A stretch of 64,000 nucleotides of DNA from Clitopilus passeckerianus (taxonomy: Eukaryota > Basidiomycota > Agaricomycetes > Agaricales > Entolomataceae). Below are positions 11,739-23,418 of the stretch, one piece after another (position 1 is the stretch's first letter; each line of letters begins with the position of its first letter). Below the pieces are notes generated by a model. It did not search any database, was not told the origin of the DNA, and saw only the letters and a list, made by a program, of their open reading frames with translations. A program made the position numbers and the translations under genes. The stretch spans positions 124,001-188,000 of the forward strand of contig CALYLX010000149.1 in NCBI GenBank assembly GCA_944990035.1. The letters are read 5' to 3'.

Positions 11739-12148
11739 TTATGTCGGTACAAATGGCCCTGTTTCTGGGCTTCGGAGGAGGCGACGGTATACCGTCCATG
11801 TACTAGACAGTGGTGAATTAGCCATGCTCTTTGAATCACGGTTGAAGCGGCTTACTGTAATCTCAACGGGGTTCAAGCTACGATGCTCCCTGTTTGAAGA
11901 GGTTTCTAAACCACCATGCCCGTTTCTCGCCACTTCTGCTTGACGCGCTGGATGGTCCGCATGCCAATACGACTGGCTTGCGCTAGATCGCGAGTTCGTG
12001 TCGAGTTTGACATGGTTGAAAGCAGTTTCTTCCACTCAGAATGTATGTAGTGGCAGTTGCCTATCGTGGTTGAGCAGAGCAGAATTGAATTATTGCCATT
12101 GTTGCTACCAACGACGACGGTGAGGGTTGTTGGTGTGAGGAGGGGCAA
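11739..12148 (-). mobile_element. Decayed transposase helix-turn-helix fragment
   Basis: On the minus strand, around 11900-12030, the frame reads STRTRDLAQASRIGMRTIQR followed by VKQKWRETG, then a stop, then KPLQTG. This matches the N-terminal homeodomain-like HTH plus linker (RDLA...S..T.QRV...RETG....KPL.TG) of the Tc1/IS630-like DDE transposases common in agaric genomes. No DDE part follows; the downstream frame is full of stops. No terminal repeats were found. It may be from the same broad family as the relic at 20.2 kb, but that one carries only the C-terminal half. Confidence 0.4.
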
Positions 12149-12839
12149 GGTTGCCTGTTATGGGAGCAAAATGATGTTCTCACGCCTCCTTGCACCAATT
12201 GCCCAAGTTTCAGAAACGTCTAGAGATATGAAGATAGCTGGAAAGATACGATGTACGCAGGGTCTTTTCCCTTTTGCAATAATTCCACCAGTGGAAGAGG
12301 TTGTATTAGTGTCGTATTGCCTCGTTGAGTTACGAAGATCTGTCTGCTAATAGAATTGATGTGCCGTCAGCTGACCTGCTAATACGATTTCCGGCTCCTG
12401 ACTGTTCATCGACATCGATGCATCTCTCGCGTTGGGGGGCGGCCAACTGCCACTAGGTGCTGCAGGTCTATTGTAACAACCATTGAGTAAATTTCACCCT
12501 ATGTACTCAAGCCATAATAATAACACAATTAAATAATGGTACCAAGGGGTACCGAAATACCTGAATCGACGCACGTCCGAAGTAATTGAATAAGGAAATC
12601 ATACGCGTCCTTAGTACACATGCATCTCACCGGCGTTGAACTGGGGCCCAAATCTATCTCCCCCATTTTTGATTTAATTCGAGGTGTCAAGCCAGCCACC
12701 CTGGGATGCCATGAAGACAGCGGAGATTAGGTTACATTGGTTAAATCACATGTCTTCACTGAATACAAGTCTACTTATCGAATGAAAGCACCGACTACGC
12801 GATGGTACGTAAGTACGCGAGTAACATTCAACAGACATA
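12149..12839. other. No supported gene
   Basis: About 0.7 kb between the transposase fragment and the 3' end of the unrecognised 208-aa gene. Nothing recognised. Confidence 0.4.
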
Positions 12840-13537
12840 TTACTCTCTAATTCTCCACTGGAACCTGCCCGCATACTCGAGCGTGACCTCATTGGAGCTA
12901 TTGAAGTCGAACCGGAAAGCTGGGAAATCAAAGTTATAAAACTTAGTGCCAATTTCTGCTTCTGGGGTGACAAAGACCGCGAACTTCTTGATAGGGCGGA
13001 GTTTCTTGTTCGTATTCATGTCGACGTTCGGAGAGGCGTAGAAGGTGGCGTAACAGAGAGTGTTGGCATCGTAGCCGTTGACACCGATGCAGGCCGCGGG
13101 CATCCATTCGTTCGTAACTGTGAAGGGTGCTCCCGGTCTAGTTGCACCCCCGACCATGCCGCAACCGCCATCTGGACCGGGTTCGAATACGGCCCGATGT
13201 CCTTCTTCGACGTTGAGAACTGTGGTGTTAGCCGTGATCTTCTGGCCGTACTATACAAGTTGTACAACTTAGCCGAGAGAGTAAGTAAGGCAAATATATG
13301 GATACCCACCCCGGCGGGGGCAGCTTCAAAGATCTGGTACTTGTCTTGCCACTTGAAGCTCATGTTGGGCTCAAGGTCCTCGGCCTTGGCCATGGCAAAG
13401 ATCACATTTCCTTCCTGCTCTTTGCCATCATCCTCAATGTCCCTGGCAAAGCCGATATTGAGCTTAGCCTCTTTGAGAAATCCCAAGTCTTCGGGAGGGA
13501 TGACGAGTTTGAGTTTAAGGGTAGCTGAGTCGGCCAT
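12840..13537 (-). CDS. Unrecognised 208-aa protein, two exons
   Basis: Exons (minus) 13537-13310 and 13238-12840, joined in phase 0 by a 71-nt intron (GTGGGT...CCAGAAG). The product starts MADSATLKLKLVIPPEDLGF and has no signal peptide or membrane segment. It alternates hydrophobic and polar residues (KLNIGFARDI, YQIFEAAPAG, FTVTNEWMPA, EVTLEYAGRFQWRIRE), which suggests an all-beta cytosolic fold. Three Cys fall in the middle (GGCGMVGG, PAACIGVNG, ANTLCYATFY). I do not recognise the family and assign no function. A TATA-like CATAAAAA lies upstream on the minus strand near 13670. Confidence 0.65.
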
Positions 13538-15228
13538 GATGATGATGATCTATAGTAAAGAGCAAGATTGAGTACTAATCTAACAAAAGGAAGAGAATGC
13601 ATACAATGTGTGGAATATGTGAACGAGAGTAGATGTGTTGTTCCGTCAAGTCGTCCTCAGAAGGCAGGTTTTTATGGCTTTTCGATGCTCAAATCTTCCC
13701 ATTTTTGTCGATTTGTTCAACCAGTCTGTTCGGGCCGTCACTGCGACCAACGGATGCACCTGACTGTTCGAAGGAGCGGTGGCGTTGATTATTCATTTAC
13801 CAGCTTGTCAAAAAGAACAAGTTCCATTCGAGCTGTCGAAAAAATTGATCTTCTTCACCAATCTGGAAGAGGTACTGTTCCGCCACACTCTTCTAAACCA
13901 AATCTAGCTTCCTAAACCACTTTTTGGAAAGAGGGGTGACAGCGATCTGACAGGAAATCTTGATATGACGACGTTGATCTGTTATCATATGGCCATTGAG
14001 ACGTTATACTTACTTCCCACCGGTGACCTTGGTATCATCCCCCCAGGATCACTAGCCTCGCAGTATAATATCCCAAGACGATAATATGAGCACACCCTCA
14101 GCCTTGGGGACCATTTTCCCTCTGACAGCGGGAACCCTCTCCAACGTCTCATTGGGCTTCGTCATCGGTGGTAGATCAAGTTGGAACTCTTGCAACCTAT
14201 AGGGGCTCTGAAGATCGAGTAGGTGTCTCTTGCTTCTTTGACAATGTCAAACTCTCCCTGATTTGATCCGTTCGCTCCTAGCCTATCCACTATTCTGTGG
14301 CTATCCTCGAACCCGAAACGAAGGCCGCTAACGATACCTGACCAAAGATATCGGCGTTTGCCTTGAATGTATGAGACTGCTTCCTAGGGCGGTAGCGAAG
14401 GACTATAAAGCCTTTCGAGTCCAGGCGACCAATAGCGTGGTTTGTGTCCAGCGATTGCTACGCTGCGCAAGACGCTTTATCTCAATGCCATTCCTTTGTT
14501 TAGACTGGATCCGCCACGACAGATGCCAACTAAGTGAAGGTTGAACTTCACGCTGGCCAACGGCTGATAAATTTTGCAGTTAACTAGCCCTAGGAACGAC
14601 GGAGTTGCACTTAGGTACGCTTACAGTTTTGTTATTTTCTCACGTTCCTGCTCTAACAAGGTGTATCTTCGCGAATACGCGAGCTACTTCTGGGAAGCAC
14701 GCTTTAAACTTCCTCTTCGAATTCCGTGCTCTCAGGGATTTGTATGGCAACTCAGGAGTGCATTGTCAGGCTATATTCAACAGTGGTCGACGTTTGACTG
14801 GAAGTATGCCGTTCTTGTTCGGTAGCTCGTTGCAACTCTATTTTTGGATGCTACCTATGTTAATATTCAAATTTCATGACGAAATCCAGGAAACACCCTA
14901 TGTCTTTTTCAAGAAGAACAATCCAAACGAATCCCGGAGTGCGCCATCGAAACATACCAGGTTTGGACATTCAGAGCACTTCCGGCCTTTTACGGTGCTC
15001 AACCACCAAGCTTGGACTCTCCTGCGAAGACGCACAGAATCCCTGAACAATGCCGATATGCCGACAACATGCTGCCCCTGGGTCACCAAAAATAGCGAGG
15101 AACACACTCATTCCGTCGTTCAAGTTGTTGAACGTCGCGCTAGAAGGTGACGAAAGAGACAATGTCATAATGTCATTTAGAATTGCAAGCGAGTAGGGCT
15201 ACTAACGCCGACCTTCCGTTTGACTTTC
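13538..15228. other. Intergenic, no supported gene
   Basis: Promoter of the 208-aa gene on the left, promoter of CE4 deacetylase 1 on the right. The open frames inside (e.g. 14574-15150) overlap in two frames and lack motifs or splice structure. Confidence 0.4.
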
Positions 15229-15236
15229 TATAAATA
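15229..15236 (+). promoter_or_regulatory. TATA box of CE4 deacetylase 1
   Basis: TATAAATA 101 bp upstream of the ATG at 15330. CE4 genes 2 and 3 have similar boxes 108-125 bp upstream of their starts. Confidence 0.55.
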
Positions 15237-15329
15237 CGCTGGTAGTGCTAATTGGCTTTTTCATAGGATCCCTAAGTTTTTCGACCTCCACGCTCGCTCA
15301 TCTCAGCCTTCGACGGTCCTTATCGCACC

Positions 15330-16540
15330 ATGGTCATTACCACTACCTCTGTTATATTATCTTTTTTCCTGGCCACTGCTACTACAGCATCCCCTACGAC
15401 CGCTCCTCCTGCTAAAAGACAAGGCCTCGCTCAGGTCATAACTAAATGCACTAAACCCAACACCGCCGCTCTTACTTTCGTACGTTTATGCTTAGTTTCT
15501 GACCAGTTGAGTTGCTGACCTGACCCTTAGGATGATGGTCCATATCAATATCTGTATGTATCTCGCCTTAATACGGGTGGATTTGCCTTCGAACTGTTCT
15601 CTCAGTCGAGAAATAGTCGACACTCTCGATAACGCCGGCGCAAAGGGCACATTCTTCTTCAGTACGTTGCTCGTCATGAATAGACCCAAGTTAGGTACTG
15701 ATAATCAACTTGGGCAGATGGAAACAATTGTACGTATACCGTGCAACTATTCTCCTTGACTACTCACACTGTTGTCAGGGGATTGCATCTATGACCAAAC
15801 CAACATTGCGAATATTCAATATGCTTATTCAAAGGGACATATGGTCGCCTCTCATACCTGGTCTCATCTCGACCTCTCTCAGCAGGACGAGGATACACGT
15901 AGGCTGATAATGATCCCAACTAGCCAACCTAAACTGATAGTTTATCTAAGTCGAAAGCGAAATGGACAAAGTCAACGGTACGTTCACGCCATTCTTATCG
16001 GCCACGAGTTTGACTCGAGTTTTCCTGAACAACAGAGGCTCTGGAGCGCATTGTAGGCGTTACACCGGCGTACATGCGTCCTCCCTACGGTAACTACAAT
16101 GACCTCGTTCGTACAGTCGCGGCGTCCCGTGGCCTGACTCTCGTGAACTGGGACTTTGACGACGGTGACTCTACTGGCGCAACGGCTCAGCAGAGCGAGC
16201 AGGACTATACTGAGCTTGCCAATAAACATCCCAGCACCATCCTCGCTCTCAACCATGAGACGTACCAGACCACTGCGTAAGTGATCAGACCAATAGTAGT
16301 CGTCACTCACAACTAACGTTGTTACAACCCACCCCACCCAGTGAGCAAGTCCTTCCTTTTGCTCTCAAAACCTTGAAGTCGAAGGGATACCAGTTCGTTA
16401 CCGTCGCGGACTGCTTGGGTGTAAGCCCTTATCAGAAGGTCGGCGAGCCCCAGGTCAAAGATGTGAGTTAGACGTCGCATTCTTCTCTCATTTCGAAGTG
16501 TCTAACCTTGTTCTATAACTAGTCAACCTGGACTTGCTAG
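15330..16540 (+). CDS. Secreted polysaccharide (chitin) deacetylase, CE4/NodB family, paralogue 1 (255 aa)
   Basis: Removes acetyl groups from chitin or related wall polymers, metal-dependent. Exons 15330-15479, 15531-15553, 15606-15661, 15718-15729, 15779-15898, 15951-15977, 16036-16276, 16342-16462, 16523-16540. A signal peptide (MVITTTSVILSFFLATATTA) is followed by a Lys-Arg site (PPAKRQ) suited to Kex2. CE4 motifs: TFDDGP (Asp51, Asp52), HTWSH (His106, His110), RPPYG (144-148), NWDFDDGD (167-174), LALNHE (199-204). The tail is very short and ends STWTC, with no chitin-binding module or GPI signal. A 12-nt exon is required. The exon plan is shared with the other two CE4 genes in the window. 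Convergent with the P450 gene. Confidence 0.9.
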
Positions 16541-16896
16541 ATTACATGGGTGTCATCTCAGGCTTGCTCATTTGATCCATTCGTGGATCGACATCATGAT
16601 GACGAACACTTTCATACCCTTCTTGACTTATTTCTACACATTGGGACTCTCGAACACTTCTGATACCCGCACATACAACCGATACAAGCATACCATTCTT
16701 TAGAAAAATATCATGTCTACTTTGATTTGGTACACAATTGATCGTCGGTGATCACCTATTCACAAGGCATAAGATGGAGTGTCAGATATCTGAGTACTCG
16801 AAGATGAATCGAATGCTGCCCTGTATTTACTCAATACTAAGCTCGGCTTCTGTCATCTTGACCCATAATCCACCCTACAAGCAACACATATTTAAT
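16541..16896. other. Convergent 3' flanks of CE4-1 and P450
   Basis: 356 bp between two convergent genes. No coding signal. Confidence 0.5.
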
Positions 16897-19339
16897 TTAC
16901 CGAATAAAAGAGAAGGTGTGGAGACTTACTGCAACGTGCATCGTCAGATGAACCTTGGGCCAGATTGCCTCTTCCAGCCTCCGTGCGTTACTGTCTAAAT
17001 CGGCACCTATCACTCCCTTGACAGTCCTCATCCATTCATCTCTAGGCGGGCGATCTTCTTCCCTCCATGCACCCTCATCTAAGTTTACCCCACTGAAGTT
17101 CTGAAGTAGCCGTATGAGCATGTACGACATCTCATTGTAGGCGAACTGTTGGCCAAGGCAGATACGTGGACCGGCATTGAAGGGGAGGAAGATGAAGGGA
17201 TTCTTCATGAGGTATTTGTGAAGTCGTTCGTCGAGAAAACGGTCCGGATCGAAGTTTTCCGCTAATGAGCGATGAAATTAGTAATGTATGATTGCGATGG
17301 GTTGCATGAAGACATGCCGTCAGGGCCCCAGAGATCCTTCCTACGATGCATGACGAAGACAGAGTAGGTTACCCTTGAAAATATGACCATCAGCACGAGT
17401 CCCCTGACATTGACGCTATAATAGAGTGAAATATCACGGACTTCGTCCCAGCAGGTATGTAGATCGGCTTCTCATTTGGATCGGGAGATGGCCAGACCGT
17501 GCCATTCACAGAGTCCCTACAGCACACGCTCAGTTCGAATAGATCATTGAATAATGGAAAGCCGTACCTTGTATTAAACGGCCTAGTTGGAAAGATTGGC
17601 CTGTGAGCTCCCCGCCGAAAAGGATTATTACGAGAAAATGCTCACACAATAGGGAAGAGTCGGAGCGTCTCTGGAGAGCGTAAAGTATGTTAGAAATGAG
17701 CCGTCGAGGTGACAGAGGCCTTTACCGTTAATAACAGCCCGCAGATACTTCATTTCCTTGATGTCATCGTAGCCGGGTTGTCTGGTCGATCCGACCCTCT
17801 CCGATACCTCCTCTCTCAGCCGCGAGAGAACGGTTGGGTGAGTGGCTAGTAGGTACAAGATGAACGTCAAAGTTGAAGCCGTGGTATCTCGGCCAGCAAT
17901 CATAATGTTGAGGCTAATCTCGAAGAGGTTAGCACTCTATATCCGCTCGGAAGGATATAACGAGAGAGTACGCACGTTTCGTCACGGAGAAGGGTTTGGT
18001 CTGTGAGGAAGCTTTAGAGTCTCCAAGTAAGGAGATATCTTAGGATTGCTTACCGTCGGTAACTCTCACAAGGTGGTCAATCAACGTCTCGCCCTCTCTC
18101 AACTCTCCCCCAACTGCCTTCTCTTCGTTCGAATGTGCTTTCTTAGTGATGGCCTCCTTCACGACTTTATCAAGGTATTCCCTGACCATCTTCATCGGTT
18201 CCCTGGACTTGTCGCGCCATAGTTCCCTCAAGGGCCAGGCCCAACCGTACCGTTCCCGCTCCGACAGAAGCTCCTGAGCCCGCAGAAAGGACCGAGAGAA
18301 TGCATCAGCTTGTTGAGACTGTAGATCCTTGGAGGTCGGCGGTGGGAAAGGTAATGTCGGCGAGTAAGGTAAGGATGACGAGAGCGAGTCGAGGCAGGTC
18401 CCGAAGAGAAAAGAGGACGCAGTGTCTAGGGTGAAGCGCGACATCAAGTCCTATCGGGGAATCGTCGTGAGCATCGGAAGATAAGGCGTCAGTTCGGTGG
18501 GAGGACAGACCTGGAAGTCCAGCGAACATCCTTGTCGCGCACGTTCCTTCATTAACTTGATCACCGTTGTGCTATGATGCTCGAACAGCTCGAAGTCGCT
18601 GATTCGGTCCCTAGTAAAAGCTGGCCGAGTGATGGAGCGGTGGAATCTGGTCAAAATCGTTAGTGTGTGTGTGTGATATGGGAGGAGAAAGAACGAGAAT
18701 AGCGTGCGTACCTCCACATGTCCCCATCAGAATTGAAGATGCCGTTGCCAAGAACAGAAAACATCGTTTTCTGGAAGCGTTTACCTGCAATGTGGCGACG
18801 TCATGATTGAGAATGGGCTGTTGGATCACTACTGAGAGTACCTTTGACGTAGTTCTGAAAGTCAGAAACCAAGACCAATTTAATATGCTCGGGATTTGAA
18901 GTGATGATCAAGTCGTCCGCTAGTACCCGGACGTTGTATATGGTGCCGTATTGGCGATGTAACTTGAGTATACCATCACCTTGATGTGGTTGGTAAGTTG
19001 AAGCATCTGCAGGTAAAAGCGAAGCATACCGGGATATCCTTTCTCCCATTCTTCATGCATGAAGTCGGCCAGGTCTAGATTTCCGAAGTTCTTTCCTCGG
19101 GCGACTGGAGCTAGTCGCGCTCCATGCAGTGCAGCAAGTCGAGAATTACGGAGAGTCTTAAAGGCGGCACGTCCCACAAGGAAAATCGGAAATGTGAGGG
19201 CAGGAAGAACAACTAAGCACCAGGCGTATGACGATGTGAACCCGAGAGCTTTGGCAAGAGAACAGAATAGGGTTGGAGGTAGGAAGATCTTGACGAGGCA
19301 GAGCAAAATGAAATCAATCCCTGGTGTCGTCAGAGCCAT
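16897..19339 (-). CDS. Cytochrome P450, CYP63-like (600 aa, 12 exons)
   Basis: Membrane-bound monooxygenase of the ER. Exons (minus): 19339-19030, 18979-18842, 18784-18712, 18646-18511, 18450-18054, 18000-17976, 17913-17726, 17670-17646, 17582-17568, 17516-17442, 17373-17318, 17261-16897; total 1803 nt. The N-terminus has two hydrophobic segments (residues about 8-35 and 38-58). Motifs: I-helix AGRDTTA (366-372), K-helix ETLR (423-426), [24 protein letters not shown] (483-488), heme loop [10 protein letters not shown] with Cys514. These meander features resemble the CYP63 family of wood-rot fungi, which act on alkanes, fatty acids and aromatics; the substrate here is unknown. Intron 11 has a GC donor (GACG|GCATGT), the only choice that keeps the frame into FDPDRF. 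A (GT)n run sits in intron 3. Confidence 0.88.
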
Positions 19340-20221
19340 GATTCATAGAACAGACTCGCTAACAGGGTATGATTTATAGTTCAAGACGAAGAGTTGGGAA
19401 GTCAACGAAGTCAACGTGGTAGTGGTGAATATACAAAAGTCGAGCTATTATCCTATTCTTAGTCTGCTGCGGCCATTGATACCACAGAACTGAGGCCAGT
19501 CAGCTGCTCGCGACTTTGCTCCAAGCAGCACTCATGTATTGAGCGTGGGGTCAGAACACAATCACAAACGAAGGTTGCGCAGTCCAGGCTGATAATCGTT
19601 GATGTGGATTAGTCTTAGTTTCTGACATCCGGGTCCCGGTGTTGTTTGGGCCTATTTATCAATACCTTCAGGACTCTGGTTGCGATTACAGTACTTTGCA
19701 TCGGCAAAGATTCAACAAAGAGTCAAGAACTTGCAAACTCCCAACTGGCTCTTAAGTACCTTATATATGAGCTGGACTACGAAAAATCGGCCACGCCTCT
19801 GAACCCGCGCGATCCTGCACTCCAGTCGGCATCGCTCGGAGCTGTGTCCAGTAAGTGTATGCGTGTATTCGTGTCAAACAAAATTCATCTTATCGAGCAA
19901 GTTAACAGATATGCCTTGTACCGTTCGCAACCCGTTCAAAATACAAATGCGATCCCTCCTCGGCTGCAATGTAAGGTAGACCGCAGACAAACTCGAATAG
20001 CACGTGACTTGAAAGTGTTACATCTAGGGTCCAATTTGGCGAGATTGAAGCAATATCATTATTCAGTTCGCATCCTTGCTCTGATACGCTCAGAAATCTC
20101 AAGCAACGCTTCTAAAATACATGTCGTTCACTTGCTTGAGATACGATTACTTATTACAGAGGAATTGCAAGGGCAATTAATGTTATCGTGAATTTCTGTT
20201 GTTATCGCAATCATTTCAAAT
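19340..20221. other. P450 upstream region, no supported gene
   Basis: Contains TATAAAT on the minus strand at 19372-19378, close (33-39 bp) to the P450 ATG. The 181-codon plus-strand frame at 19646-20191 has no motif or codon pattern I can support. Confidence 0.4.
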
Positions 20222-20733
20222 GGTATTTGCAAAGAGGTCTGTTTACTGAGAAACCAAGATTTGAAATCCCTTGCTTGCACACTTGCACCTATGGGACGTC
20301 TGCATCTTGAGCTGCTGTGCGAGAGCAGGGGCTTCAGATTGTTGATTCTGCCCAAGTTTCACTGCGAGCTCAACTTCATCGAGCAGTGCTGGGGGTATTC
20401 GAAAAGAGTTTATCGCAACTTTCCACCCTCATCGAGGGAGTGCGACCTGGAGAGGAATGTGCTGGCGGCTCTTGGATCGGTGCCTCTGAAGAGCATGAGA
20501 AGGTATGCCGTACACTGATGCTTCTCACCGTTTATTAAATCACACGCGGCTCTAGGTTTCAAACACGTTCATTACGATTTTGTGATGCGTACGACAAGGG
20601 ACTAGACGGGAAACAGGCAGCTTGGGCAGCTAGGAAGTACAAGGGCCACCGCACACTCCCACCTAGCTGGAAAACCGACCTTGAAGAGGCAGGGGTTTCT
20701 CGCTTTGATGGTACTACTGGTGTTCATGCATAG
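20222..20733 (+). mobile_element. DDE transposase C-terminal relic (Tc1/IS630-like) with an intact intron
   Basis: The frame through 20261-20502 carries the hallmark block of agaric DDE endonucleases: CESRGFRLLILPKFHCELNF then IEQCWGYSKRVYR and LERNVLAALGSVPLKSMRR. Splicing a 53-nt GTATGC...CTCTAG intron (20503-20555) continues it cleanly into RFQTRSLRFCDAYDKGL, GKQAAWAARKYKGHRTLP and a stop at 20731-20733. The N-terminal two thirds (HTH and first catalytic Asp) are absent upstream. No terminal inverted repeats were found. A dead remnant of a once-expressed element. Confidence 0.7.
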
Positions 20734-22320
20734 ATTTCGACGCTTATCTTGGTTATGTAAATTTATGTAATGAAGAGCACATGATTTTTGTCACCATTTT
20801 GTCACGTCACAGGGGTAGTCAAGTTTGTCTGCGGTCTACCTTACATGGACGGCGTACTCTTGACATCTGAGGCGGGGAACTGTAACTCCTCTCTTCCCCA
20901 TTAACCCGGTCCCTACCTGCATCAGCCCAGGAACTTGGAGGAATGATGATTGAGTGGAAGATCGGACCGAGTTCCATCCTCCCAGCTCATCGTGCAAAGA
21001 TGCTCAGGCCAAAGGAGTACCTTCGATGTTGCTGCCTCTACTGCTCCTGGCGTACGCCTGGACTTCGGGGATCTCTAGTCTTGTCTGTCTACAGGCTTCC
21101 GCCTTATTGAAGGTACCGCTGTGACGCAAATTAGAGTTGCCTCTCATTACGAAGATCTCGGGTCAAAAGATTTCCCAAGGCGACGCGAACCACAGGGTCG
21201 CGCTTCAGAAGCACTCACGTGCTGGGAAAATCTTGGAAGGTCCGAAAGCCGAAAGCTTCCAACCGTCGCCACAGCATCTTCGTATCGAAAAAAGCCAAAT
21301 TGAGGCTTTATGTTCATTGCCTTTCCGCCATGCTCCCCATGAGCGGTGTCACGTTCATGCAGAAGGTTGCTGACCCAGAATCTGGGCGACAATTCTCGCT
21401 GCCCAGCTCGTCAATATTGGGCAATTCCTCGCCCCTGTTGCTAGCCTTGCCGTCAACCTTTCCTGCATTCCGAACTCAATTGCACCACCGCAGATCTGCT
21501 TTGTCCCTGGAGGCAACCTACCAAACTCACTATCACGTTTCGTCCCATTCGTTTCCCACTCAACGTTTAGCTCCGCATGCTGCAATGCATCGGCGGTGCT
21601 TGGGAGAGGCCAAGTTGACACCTCCTGCTCGAGAACAGATGCAGAAGCTGCGGCAGAATGAACCATGAGCTTGCCGCTTTCATCATTCAGCTCGACGACG
21701 AGCTTCTTTCGAGGAGGAAGAGTGGCTGAAATGGCTTTCATTAACTTTTCTTCTCACGGAGGCTGTATCGGACTGGACTTTCAGGGACGACATCAAACTT
21801 CGGCTATTGATAAACGACCATTCTCTGTCTACGAGCGCCAACGCGGGGATCTCATATCCCTGACGATGGATGCCATTCTTGCGTTCGGTCTTAAATTTTA
21901 AGACGGGGTCTCATGGAGTTTGTGGCGGCTCCCTCCCTTTATTCCCTCTTATTGTTGGTGCCGCTGGGTAACTCGCCCACCCAGACACGACTCCCTTCTC
22001 TTTACTTTCCACTTTCCCCAGCTTGGATATTTCGTCTCGTACTTTAATAAACTAGCTGCATGCCAATGCTTCTTGAACCGATTACGCCAGTGTGAGTCCC
22101 ACTGTAATATCGTGCCCACTTATACTTGTGTCACTGACCAAGAATGTCACCTTTAGACCCTCCGCCTCTCTCCTTAGTTTCGGCGACATTGAAGGGATTG
22201 AACGCGATTTCGTGAGTGACTACCTCGTCTATACCGTGCAAATTTCTGACGGTCAATCTCTTGAATTAGTGCTCCAACTTCAACTGTTGCGACCAACTGT
22301 TTCCGGACCTGCATTCTCTC
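20734..22320. other. Intergenic and 5' region of the zinc-finger gene
   Basis: Two overlapping open frames (plus 21219-21668, minus 21355-21741) cannot both be genes, and neither shows a recognisable motif. The last 400 bp, pyrimidine-rich, probably include the 5' UTR and promoter of the zinc-finger gene. Confidence 0.35.
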
Positions 22321-23418
22321 ATGGATCATCGTGATACACACGGGCTAGTCTATGCCACCGATAGCCTGAACGCCTATATCCCTTCTCCGGTAGCAGGCTC
22401 GGCGAGTCCTTCGCCCTCATCGCCAAGCTCACCTACCATGCCATTGACGCCCCTTGACGCATTCCTTCAATGGCCAACAACCGACAACATGGATGTTTGT
22501 CAACAGGAAATGCCAGCTATTCCATCTCCTCCCGCCGCACAAGACTGGCCGACATCGAGCGTCGGGTTCGGGCTGCTTGAGGATCTCGAGATCGGAGCTG
22601 TTCCCATATACGAGCAGTGCTTCCATACTGCCGTCTCCTCCGTTTCATCATCTCCTTCACCGACCAGCGTTGCCTCCAGCTCTTCGTCCAATTGGGTTGC
22701 CTCCATCCCCACATCTCTCCCCTCTTTATCGCTTCCACCGAGTCCTATCCCCGAGCCGCGACGTGTCCGCTCACTAGAGTTCCCGTCTGCGCTCAAAGTG
22801 AAGAAGTCTAAATCTACCATTTCCCTCAAGGATGATATTCTCCAGAAGAAACCCAGCGGCCGCAAAAGCGAAGGTCGAGGATGTGGGAGGAAAAGAGAAA
22901 GGCGATATGTCTGTCCAGTAAGTCATGCAGCCTTCGTTAACAGCCGCGTCCTTAAGCTCATGCTTCGTTGTACTTTTTAGACACCCGGCTGCATGAAACA
23001 ATACCTTAACCCGAATGGATTGAAGTACCATCAAGAAAAGGGCACCTGTCAATTTGAAAGTTCGGCTGTCGAAGGCTCGTCATCTTCACCAGAGCCGGAC
23101 GTAGAATCGCCTGGAAGATCCTCAAAACCATCCAGTCACCCGACGCGTTCGTCGTCTTCTGCGCAACCCACAGAACTCATCCCTCCTGCGACATATGAAC
23201 CTATCCCCGACGTACCACCATCACTTGCAACATTTGGAAGCGCTCACCCTCCTGTTGCTGTTCCTCCAGCGGCACCTGCAACCGTGCCATATAGGTACCC
23301 TCAACTGGAAGCCCTTCCCATGCAGGCACCACAGGAACGACCCCCGTACTACCGCCTCCCTCCATTCTCTAATACATCCTCTAGTTTGAGCATGTGGAAC
23401 GGTGGCCTTCCACTCTGA
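22321..23418 (+). CDS. Single zinc-finger (C2HC-type) transcription factor (344 aa)
   Basis: Exons 22321-22917 and 22981-23418 (63-nt intron), 1035 nt. Residues 1-175 are Ser/Pro-rich, acidic in places, activation-domain-like. A basic stretch (KVKKSKS ... GRKSEGRGCGRKRERR) precedes one finger, YVCPTPGCMKQYLNPNGLKY + HQEKGTC. The ligands are Cys198, Cys203, His216, Cys222 (C-x4-C-x12-H-x5-C), the agaric variant of the SFP1-like finger where the last His is Cys. The intron cuts the finger just after CP. The C-terminal part is Pro/Ser-rich. Nuclear, sequence-specific binding is the likely role; target genes are unknown. Confidence 0.8.

Noticed and set aside
21219..21741. Two overlapping 128-149 aa open frames on opposite strands
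   Set aside because: No motif, no splice partners; cannot both be real and neither is supported.
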